A DNA stretch of 64,000 bases, from the NCBI RefSeq assembly GCF_036802865.1, contig NZ_DAIRVK010000002.1, forward strand, positions 633,147 to 697,146. Reading direction: 5' to 3'. Source of the DNA: Sulfurospirillum sp036802865. GTDB lineage: Bacteria; Campylobacterota; Campylobacteria; Campylobacterales; Sulfurospirillaceae. A model generated the notes under the pieces. That model saw nothing but the letters and a program-made list of their open reading frames with translations. It was not told the origin of the DNA and ran no database searches. Below, piece after piece: positions 16,070 to 22,501 of this stretch. The position numbers were made by a program, and so were the translations under genes. Position 1 is the stretch's first letter, and each line of letters starts with the position of its first letter.

Positions 16070-17644
16070 TTAGCGTAACTCCATAACCATTTTTTTTAGA
16101 ACTTCTTTATCAATTTTTGCTTCGCTGGGACTGGTTTGAGGAAGCTTCTCTTTATAGAGAATGATGGAAGGAATCATATGATTTGGCAAATGCTTTTTCA
16201 ATTCAAATAAAATCTCATTTTTGGGGATTTCTCTTATTGCACTGTAAACCATGACAATTTCTTCTTCTGTCTTCTCATTTTCAATCGAAAAAACAGCACA
16301 TTGGCTGATCAATGGTAATTTATCATGCACAACACTCTCAATTTCATAAGGGCTGATTCTAAATCCACTGACTTTAATCATATCATCCTTACGCGAAACG
16401 AAGTAAAGGTAGCCCTCCTCGTCCCTGTAAACAAAATCGCCACTGGCAACGACGATTTCATCAGTCAAGTCACCCTCTAAATTGACTACTTTGTCTAAGA
16501 TGGCAATGCTTTTATAACGTTTTTGCGTATCTTCTTTGGATTTCCAATAACCTTTGTAAATATACCCACCACGGTGAATCAACTCACCAATTTCTCGAGG
16601 CTGGCACTCAAGCCCTTGCTCATTAATAACATGAATTTCAACACCAGGGATCGGCTTGCCAATCGAATTGGGGCGAATTTTAAGTTGTGCCGGATCAAGA
16701 TACGTTGAGCGAAACGCTTCAGTAAGCCCGTGCATGGAGTAAAACTTAGCAGTTGGATAGCGCTCTTCAATGTCCGAAATCATTTTAGGCGTAATTTTTC
16801 CACCCGAAGAGGTCACGATGCGCACATTTGCTAAAAGCTTGGCATTTGGGATGCGTTTAGGATCACTCTCAAACATTTGCGTAATGTGAGGAGGCATAAG
16901 TGGAAGAACCGTTACACCATCGTTGATGAGATGATTAAAAAAGTCTGCTGGAAGTACCAAAGAGTGCAGTGCCAGCGTCGCGTGATTGTAAATAGAACAG
17001 AAAAGTTGGTTAAGACCATAATCTAAGATAAACGGCAATGTCCCTGAAATAACATCGCTCTCTTTCAGCTCAAGGTAGTTTGAAGCCACTCTAGCACTGT
17101 CAATGAGATTACGGTGCGTGATGACAATACCACGAGGAAATCCCGTCAGTCCAAAACTATAGGTAATTGCTGCATTTTTGTAGTCACCAATGTTACATGT
17201 AAACGCATCACTGCAACATTTATAGATCTCCTCAAACGAGACGATGTCGCGCTCACTCGCTTCATACGTAATAATTTTGCCGCTAAATTTTATCTCATCA
17301 ATGCTTTTGATCTTTGATTTATCGGTAATTATACACGCCATACTACAATCATTAATGATGTGTTCAACTTGCTCAGGCTTTAAAAGTCTTGAAATAGGTA
17401 CAAAAATATGCTCGGTTGAGAGAAGTGCCAAAATAGCAATAATCTGCTCACTACTTTTATGCGAATAAATACCAATGCGTGATCCACTTGGCAGAGCAAG
17501 TTCACTGAGATATCGTGCTATTTGATTAACCTTGCGAAACACTTCACCATAGGTTAGTTTTTTAGCGCCATCAATGATCGCAACTTTATCAGGACATGTC
17601 ACAGCCGCTTTTTCAATAAGCGCACGAATACAATTAATTGACAT
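16070..17644 (-). CDS. AMP-forming acyl/amino acid ligase of the adenylate-forming superfamily
   Basis: A 524-residue class I adenylate-forming enzyme that would activate a carboxylate as an acyl adenylate. The A3 loop is altered (YSFGLTGFPRG instead of the usual serine/glycine-rich loop ending PKG), A5 reads GLTEAF, A7 keeps the ATP-binding aspartate (ASGD), A8 is RKDDMIKVSGFR, and the catalytic A10 lysine is probably in SEAKIDK. No carrier-protein or condensation domain is attached. It is the last gene of the B12-mutase operon, two bases after glmL. The substrate is unknown; activation of the mutase product, a methylaspartate-like acid, is one possibility suggested only by context. Confidence 0.8.
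   Translation of the reverse strand: MSINCIRALIEKAAVTCPDKVAIIDGAKKLTYGEVFRKVNQIARYLSELALPSGSRIGIYSHKSSEQIIAILALLSTEHIFVPISRLLKPEQVEHIINDCSMACIITDKSKIKSIDEIKFSGKIITYEASERDIVSFEEIYKCCSDAFTCNIGDYKNAAITYSFGLTGFPRGIVITHRNLIDSARVASNYLELKESDVISGTLPFILDYGLNQLFCSIYNHATLALHSLVLPADFFNHLINDGVTVLPLMPPHITQMFESDPKRIPNAKLLANVRIVTSSGGKITPKMISDIEERYPTAKFYSMHGLTEAFRSTYLDPAQLKIRPNSIGKPIPGVEIHVINEQGLECQPREIGELIHRGGYIYKGYWKSKEDTQKRYKSIAILDKVVNLEGDLTDEIVVASGDFVYRDEEGYLYFVSRKDDMIKVSGFRISPYEIESVVHDKLPLISQCAVFSIENEKTEEEIVMVYSAIREIPKNEILFELKKHLPNHMIPSIILYKEKLPQTSPSEAKIDKEVLKKMVMELR
17193..17202. repeat. TTACATGTAA palindrome within the ligase gene
   Basis: Exact copy; read as Thr-Cys, a different frame from most coding copies. 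Confidence 0.85.
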
Positions 17645-17645
17645 C

Positions 17646-18839
17646 TTAACTCCTCATATCTGTATTGTTTTGCATACCCAATGTCCAGATCGCATAGTCG
17701 TAATCCATAACAATATTAGGAGTAGCATGTAAATTCATAACTTTTTTATAGAAAAATTGCATAATCATCTCTACCTCTTCATAAGAAAGCACTTTGGTTA
17801 TACCACCAGTTAATACGATAGTATTAAGCAATTCAAGATGCAGTGTCACATACAAAGGATTGAGTCTTGAAACCTTGTAAAGCACCAAAAAGATGGAAAG
17901 TTGCATCAAAATGCGCAAAGATTTCTCGCTCTCTTCTTCCAAAATATTCTCTGTAACATTCAGATACGACAACAACTCATAGACAAACTCATTGTTTTTG
18001 GCTGCAAAGATGAGTGTTTCGCGAGACTTAAAAACACCGAGCTTTTTAAAGACTAAGCGATCATATCCGCTTTCACTCACAATGTTATCGCGAACCAAGT
18101 CACGACTGTAATGAATATCCGTTGTAGCCCCACCGATGTCCACTACAATGAAGGGATTAACCACTTCAAAGTTTGCATCAATGAGCGGTAAAGAACGGTT
18201 AACGATGTACGGTGTTGAGTAGATTTGATTTGCTGTAATTTCATAAAGATGCTTGATGTCCTCTTTGCCCACGATGTCCGCTTGATAGAGATTTGTCAAG
18301 TACTCTTTGAGCTCGCCACCGTTTACATGTAACTTATCAGTGATGATGTTTCCAAGCACTTTAAGTTCTGGAATTTGCGCACTTAAAAATGATGCGTCTT
18401 GTTTCGTTCCCACATAGACAATATTGCTGTACTGCACATTTTTGAGGTAATCAAATAATTTTTCATCAAACACCTTGCCAATGCCATCAATTCCACCCAC
18501 GATAATGACAACATCAACCAATTCACTAGGTGCCCTGCTCTCCTCTATCTTACTGTACAAAATCGTATCGATAATGTTAATGCCTGAATTAAACGCTATG
18601 TTTTTTGCAAACTTCAAACTAAAAGAGTTGGTAAGACCGATGATAAGCGTGCTTAAACCACCATTGGCAGAAGAGCAGATAAAAATATCTTCTTTCTTAT
18701 AGTTTGCAAAAATGTTGCCGCACTTGGTGACCAAGTCATCGTAAATATCTTTCTTAAAATCCCTAAAATACTGACTGATACCGCTTGTTTGGCATACTTT
18801 AAAGTAGGTACTTCCTACATCGATGAGAAGTTTACTCAT
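17646..18839 (-). CDS. glmL: GlmL/MutL-like reactivating ATPase for a B12-dependent mutase
   Basis: A 397-residue protein of the actin-like ATPase fold. The phosphate-1 motif is LLIDVGSTYFKV at the start and the phosphate-2 motif is VVDIGGATTDI near residue 180. A small motif LTGGITKVL lies near the end. Members of this family sit beside glutamate mutase or D-ornithine aminomutase genes and are thought to reactivate enzyme with damaged cobalamin. Here it follows glmE with a four-base overlap (ATGA). An internal TTACATGTAA is read as Leu-His-Val. The assignment rests on fold motifs and operon context. Confidence 0.82.
   Translation of the reverse strand: MSKLLIDVGSTYFKVCQTSGISQYFRDFKKDIYDDLVTKCGNIFANYKKEDIFICSSANGGLSTLIIGLTNSFSLKFAKNIAFNSGINIIDTILYSKIEESRAPSELVDVVIIVGGIDGIGKVFDEKLFDYLKNVQYSNIVYVGTKQDASFLSAQIPELKVLGNIITDKLHVNGGELKEYLTNLYQADIVGKEDIKHLYEITANQIYSTPYIVNRSLPLIDANFEVVNPFIVVDIGGATTDIHYSRDLVRDNIVSESGYDRLVFKKLGVFKSRETLIFAAKNNEFVYELLSYLNVTENILEEESEKSLRILMQLSIFLVLYKVSRLNPLYVTLHLELLNTIVLTGGITKVLSYEEVEMIMQFFYKKVMNLHATPNIVMDYDYAIWTLGMQNNTDMRS
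18323..18332. repeat. TTACATGTAA palindrome within glmL
   Basis: Exact copy; read as Leu-His-Val. Confidence 0.85.
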
Positions 18840-20200
18840 AGCATTGCCCCTATGTCATGGATAATTTTATTGATTACCTCTGTTTTGCTCTCCGGTAAAT
18901 TGACCTTTGATTTTTCATACGCAAAACAGCGATCGGGTAGTGGAAGTTTGCCTTTTTCAATGATGCGGATATTGCCAGAGTCATCGCGAATCGTGATGAC
19001 TTCGTTATGGTTGATAATATGCGGTGAAAAAGGGACATCGATCAAACCGTTTTTAATCGTATTGAACACTTTTCTCCACAAGGTATCGGCAGGGTCATTA
19101 AAAACAGCGTCCATGATAGCTCGAACTTCCAGCTCCAAGTTTTCCTCTTCCTCTGCATCATGCACTTGTGGAAGACCTTTGAGTGTACGAAGCGTGTATT
19201 TAGTGTTAGCGACCGATTGGGCGTTGCACTGCATGGTGGGGATACCAAAAGCCTCATCACGGGTTTTGATGATGATTTTGTCGGCTCGTACCATTGCCGC
19301 AATAACGGTATTGGTGTTAATGAGCGAATCAGAGAGGTTTTTATCTCTTGGAAATGCACCCATCCATTGGTGATACACAAGGTTAATAATGGCGTCGCTT
19401 CCACCAAACATATCGGCATACTCACGGGCTAGTTTTTTAAGCACGTTGGAAGTCACAATATCTTGCATCATCGAGCCATTTTGAGAAAAACTCACAGAAA
19501 ACGACTTAACGCCCTCTTCAATGGAAAGCAGCATCTCGATGAGCTGAATGACGATGACAATGCACGGAGGAACGAGTGTCGCGGTCAATGGTCCAAAAGA
19601 TTCACGGTTGATCGGCTCATTGAGCGTTGAGTATTTTGCACAGACTTTATCGACGTATTTCCAGTACAAAAAGGCTTTATCGAGAGGAAAGTTTTTGGAA
19701 TATGGAAGCATATACGTAATCGGTCCACCTTCAATCTCAAAGATGCCCGAAGCTAGGGCTGTTTCAACTAAAAGCCTCGCATCGGGTGTGCCGTGGCGAA
19801 GACTAACGGGTTTATTAAAATGCGTCATCATTTTACGCGTGGTGCGATAACCATGATTAACCAGAGGATAGCCATTGAGCATATCCATTTCGTTCTCTTC
19901 GGAGAGTGTCAGCATCTTTTTGGCCATCGCGTAGTCATTGAGTCTGGTGTTACTATCAATGGTCAGAGGTAAGACGTCAATGTCCGCTTTCATAAACTCC
20001 TCATAGAGTTCAAACATCTTTTTATACGTTGGGAAACCGCCACGAGGCTGAACAAGAAGACGGTCTCGCTTTTTAAAATGATGGGAGATAAACATCTCTT
20101 TATTGGCATTGCGAATAAAATCTTCAATCTCATCAAAATCAAAACTATCGGCATACTCGTTGCGGGTAATGACATCACGCTCTTTTTGGAGTAAACTCAT
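18836..20200 (-). CDS. glmE: Glutamate mutase (methylaspartate mutase) large subunit, GlmE-like
   Basis: A 454-residue TIM-barrel subunit that would bind substrate and, with the B12 subunit, rearrange L-glutamate to 3-methylaspartate. Compared from memory with clostridial GlmE, the three arginines that hold the substrate carboxylates are kept (QPRGG R53, NTRLN R86, LRHGTPD R135), as are the glutamate and tyrosines of the active site (E157, Y163, Y167 in EGGPITYMLPY). The HQWMGAFP and KTRDEAFGIPT segments also match. It overlaps glmS and glmL by four bases each. Substrate specificity is likely but not proven; a related carboxylic acid mutase remains possible. Confidence 0.85.
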   Translation of the reverse strand: MSLLQKERDVITRNEYADSFDFDEIEDFIRNANKEMFISHHFKKRDRLLVQPRGGFPTYKKMFELYEEFMKADIDVLPLTIDSNTRLNDYAMAKKMLTLSEENEMDMLNGYPLVNHGYRTTRKMMTHFNKPVSLRHGTPDARLLVETALASGIFEIEGGPITYMLPYSKNFPLDKAFLYWKYVDKVCAKYSTLNEPINRESFGPLTATLVPPCIVIVIQLIEMLLSIEEGVKSFSVSFSQNGSMMQDIVTSNVLKKLAREYADMFGGSDAIINLVYHQWMGAFPRDKNLSDSLINTNTVIAAMVRADKIIIKTRDEAFGIPTMQCNAQSVANTKYTLRTLKGLPQVHDAEEEENLELEVRAIMDAVFNDPADTLWRKVFNTIKNGLIDVPFSPHIINHNEVITIRDDSGNIRIIEKGKLPLPDRCFAYEKSKVNLPESKTEVINKIIHDIGAML

Positions 20201-20601
20201 GCTCGCTCCTTTACAAAACGCTCTATCTCATCAAGCCCCGTATTGAGATCAATTTGATGAAAGACAAGATCGAACCCATAAGATTTATATTTGGGGATAA
20301 TATCACTCTGAGTGGCTTCACCTACAGCTAAATTGCCACCGATTACAAAAATGACATCTTTAAGCGCATATTCGGAACGCAAAAATTGCAAGTCTCGGCA
20401 CCAGCCCTCCGCTTCGCCATTAAGAGAAGAGATAAGCAGTATGTCTGCATCTGTTTCAACAACAGCATCAATAAACTCTTCCAAAGAAGTATTGACACCA
20501 AGGTTAAACACCTCAAAACCTCTTGCTTGTAATGATATATCGATGAGTCTGTTTGCGACGACATGGATATCATTACCTACGACACCTGTGACTACTTTCA
20601 T
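20197..20601 (-). CDS. glmS: Glutamate mutase small (cobalamin-binding) subunit, GlmS-like
   Basis: A 134-residue Rossmann-type B12-binding protein. The expected base-off signature DxHxxG appears as DIHVVA (residues 11-16): the aspartate and the cobalt-ligating histidine are present but the glycine is alanine. The later SSLNGE and VIGGN loops that cradle the nucleotide tail are kept. It is the first gene of the operon glmS-glmE-glmL-ligase, all in four-base overlaps or nearly touching. The Gly to Ala change might reflect a different cobamide tail; Sulfurospirillum species are known for norpseudo-B12. Confidence 0.85.
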   Translation of the reverse strand: MKVVTGVVGNDIHVVANRLIDISLQARGFEVFNLGVNTSLEEFIDAVVETDADILLISSLNGEAEGWCRDLQFLRSEYALKDVIFVIGGNLAVGEATQSDIIPKYKSYGFDLVFHQIDLNTGLDEIERFVKERA

Positions 20602-20654
20602 AAGCGAGCCTAAATTTTGGATAATAGCTCATTCTATCTTAACGTGATTAAAGA

Positions 20655-20660
20655 TATAAT
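20655..20660 (+). promoter_or_regulatory. Candidate -10 box (TATAAT) for the cytochrome-rraA genes
   Basis: A perfect TATAAT lies 27 bases upstream of the cytochrome ATG in the 85-base gap divergent from the glmS operon. Confidence 0.45.
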
Positions 20661-20686
20661 TAACACAAATCTTCTAAAGTGAGTCT

Positions 20687-21046
20687 ATGTCAAAAAAAGC
20701 CTTTTTAGTGCTCATTCTTCTCATTTTGAGTTTTCAAAGTATGCTCATTGCCTGTGGCGGAAGCTGTTTGGAGTGCCATTCTAAACTTCAGCCTTACATC
20801 AACGATCAAAACCATATTGTTTTAAATGAGTGCATCACCTGTCACAATCAACCTTCAAAGAATGGTCAATGTGGTAGAGATTGCTTTGATTGCCATTCAC
20901 AAGAAAAACTCTATGCAAACAAAGAAATCATCGCACATCAAGAACTAAAGCTTTGTGCATCATGTCATAAAGAAAAAGTCGATTTTACGCTTCCAAAACA
21001 TTCACCCATTTCCAATCAACCAAATCTAATACAACTTTTTAAATAA
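20687..21046 (+). CDS. Small tetrahaem c-type cytochrome
   Basis: A 119-residue exported electron carrier with four CxxCH motifs: CLECH, CITCH, CFDCH and CASCH. The N-terminus is a signal peptide; LIAC at residues 20-23 fits a lipobox, so the mature protein may be a lipoprotein anchored in the periplasm. Haem motifs 1 and 2 and motifs 3 and 4 are spaced as two loose pairs, unlike NapC/NrfH, which have a membrane helix and a larger size. It is 13 bases upstream of rraA and probably cotranscribed with it, although no functional link is known. The redox partner is unknown. Confidence 0.82.
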   Translation: MSKKAFLVLILLILSFQSMLIACGGSCLECHSKLQPYINDQNHIVLNECITCHNQPSKNGQCGRDCFDCHSQEKLYANKEIIAHQELKLCASCHKEKVDFTLPKHSPISNQPNLIQLFK

Positions 21047-21059
21047 ACTAGGAGCAATT

Positions 21060-21539
21060 ATGAAATTTTACACGGCAGATCTTTGCGATAAATACCCTGA
21101 CAATATTCAGGTACTTGAGCCCATCATGAAGTCATACGGTGGTGCTAAACGCGTTATGGGACAAATCGTAACCGTAAAACTTTCAGGACACAATAAAACA
21201 TTGGTTGAACTGCTTAAAAGTGAAGGAAACGGTCAAATTGCCGTTGTTGATGTCGATGCTACATACACCGCCGTTGTTGGTGATAACCTTATGAAATTTG
21301 CTTACGAGAACAATTGGGCAGGTATTATCATCAACGGCTATGTAAGAGATACCAAAAATACGAAAGAGATTGATGTCGCTCTTTTTGCATTAGGAACGTG
21401 CCCAAAAAAGACGATGGAAGCCTGCGAGGGATCTTTACATGTAAAGGTAATTTTTGGAGGTGTTAGCTTTAATGAAGGCGATTATCTCTATGCCGATCGC
21501 GATGGTATTATTGTGAGTCAGACTCCATTGGAGATGTAA
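21060..21539 (+). CDS. rraA: RraA-family protein (RNase E inhibitor-like or HMG/CHA aldolase fold)
   Basis: A 159-residue protein with the RraA fold. The metal and substrate loop of the fold is recognisable in GDNLMKFAYENNWAG and NGYVRDTKN, and FALGTCPKKT replaces the usual ALGT-HP segment. In Escherichia coli, RraA binds RNase E and slows decay, but Campylobacterota lack a typical RNase E, and related proteins are class II aldolases or decarboxylases. The true activity is therefore open. An AGGAG site precedes the ATG. The last 32 bases overlap, on the opposite strand, the end of the next gene. One TTACATGTAA is read as Leu-His-Val. Confidence 0.82.
   Translation: MKFYTADLCDKYPDNIQVLEPIMKSYGGAKRVMGQIVTVKLSGHNKTLVELLKSEGNGQIAVVDVDATYTAVVGDNLMKFAYENNWAGIIINGYVRDTKNTKEIDVALFALGTCPKKTMEACEGSLHVKVIFGGVSFNEGDYLYADRDGIIVSQTPLEM
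21435..21444. repeat. TTACATGTAA palindrome within rraA
   Basis: Exact copy, flanked as TTTACATGTAAA; read as Leu-His-Val. Confidence 0.85.
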
Positions 21540-21960
21540 CCAAGCATTTTTGCATAATCTTTTTCCAGTCCACATCAAAGGGTTTACGTATAAAAGCTTT
21601 GGTGTGGGGAACTATGCACGCCGAACAATCCAAATGTGCCACATTTTCATACACAAATATCCCACTCTTTTTAGAACCAATCGAACACTTACTTTTACAT
21701 GTAACGCCCTCTTCTACACTCAGCCCTTTATCATTGAAGCGAAAATGAGGACACGCACACAAATAACAGTTAAGAGATTTAATGTCATGGCACTTTTGTT
21801 TGTTAGCATACAACAGACAAAAATCAGGTTCTTTCTCCACCATGTTTTCAAAGAGAAAATAATCAATCATCATCTCTTTTGTATAGTTTTGAGCACTCAA
21901 TTTTTGAACAATGACATGATGTTTGTTAGCATGTGTTTCAAACCACTCCAAATAGCTCAT
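21508..21960 (-). CDS. Cysteine-rich protein of unknown function
   Basis: A 150-residue protein starting at ATG 21960 (AAAGGA upstream; an earlier in-frame TTG is less likely). It has about ten cysteines, including CYLCACPHF, TCKSKC, and CSAC followed by PHTKAF, arranged like ligands for an iron-sulfur cluster or zinc. No signal peptide is visible, so it should be cytoplasmic. I do not recognise a named family. Its 3' end overlaps rraA antisense by 32 bases and includes a TTACATGTAA palindrome (read Thr-Cys). It is monocistronic and convergent with rraA. It could be a small iron-sulfur or metal-binding accessory protein, but this is only a suggestion. Confidence 0.7.
   Translation of the reverse strand: MSYLEWFETHANKHHVIVQKLSAQNYTKEMMIDYFLFENMVEKEPDFCLLYANKQKCHDIKSLNCYLCACPHFRFNDKGLSVEEGVTCKSKCSIGSKKSGIFVYENVAHLDCSACIVPHTKAFIRKPFDVDWKKIMQKCLVTSPMESDSQ
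21695..21704. repeat. TTACATGTAA palindrome within the cysteine-rich gene
   Basis: Exact copy; read as Thr-Cys, supplying one of the cysteines. Confidence 0.85.
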
Positions 21961-22034
21961 AAAATTTGCATTTCCTTTCAAAAAGTGGCCTCTATCTTGA
22001 AGATTTTATTGTAAAATTCCGGCAAAGGAATGAT

Positions 22035-22457
22035 ATGAAAAGATTATTGGTTATTTTAGCACTAATTTCGAGACTCGTTGCTGATGATGCAAATGATTTA
22101 GACGAAATTAAAGAGGAAGACATCCCTAAAATTCTCTCCATTATTAAAGATGGCACCAAAGAGCATTTACCGATGATGTTGGATGATTACACAACACTGG
22201 TTGATATTGTTAGTGTTAATAACGCCATCGAATATAGAAACCGTATCAATTCCGCAAACGAACATGTCAAAACAATTCTCAAAGCCGATAAAGGCACGCT
22301 GATTAAAACAACCTTTGAAAACAATAAAAGCTATCTTTGCAATGATTATGAAACACGTTCACTTTTGAAAAAAGGGGCTGTTTTTATTTATGTCTTTTTT
22401 GATATGAATAATACAGAACTTTTTAAATTCTCTATTCAAAATAAAGATTGTCAGTAA
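22035..22457 (+). CDS. Small exported protein of unknown function
   Basis: A 140-residue protein starting at ATG 22035 with an AAAGGA site. A longer in-frame version from a TTG upstream lacks a ribosome site and would hide the signal peptide. The first 17 residues (MKRLLVILALISRLVA) form a typical Sec signal with cleavage after LVA. The mature part is acidic and mostly helical with two cysteines (one in YLCNDY, one near the C-terminus) that could form a disulfide. I do not recognise a family. It stands alone, convergent with clpB. Confidence 0.65.
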   Translation: MKRLLVILALISRLVADDANDLDEIKEEDIPKILSIIKDGTKEHLPMMLDDYTTLVDIVSVNNAIEYRNRINSANEHVKTILKADKGTLIKTTFENNKSYLCNDYETRSLLKKGAVFIYVFFDMNNTELFKFSIQNKDCQ

Positions 22458-22491
22458 CTTCTTACATGTAACACGCTTACATGTAAGAAGT
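22457..22491 (+). terminator. Hairpin terminator built from two TTACATGTAA palindromes
   Basis: A 15-bp perfect stem with a five-base loop (CACGC). Each arm contains a complete TTACATGTAA (22462-22471 and 22477-22486). A T-rich stretch follows on the + strand, so it should terminate the upstream gene, and it also separates the convergent clpB. Confidence 0.8.
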
Positions 22492-22501
22492 ATTTACTTT
22501 T

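Noticed and set aside
20870..21046. NapC/NrfH-type quinol dehydrogenase
   Set aside because: The tetrahaem protein has no retained N-terminal membrane helix beyond the signal and is much shorter than that family.
21060..21539. Firm call of RNase E inhibitor activity for RraA
   Set aside because: Campylobacterota lack a typical RNase E and the fold is shared with aldolases, so only the family name is kept.
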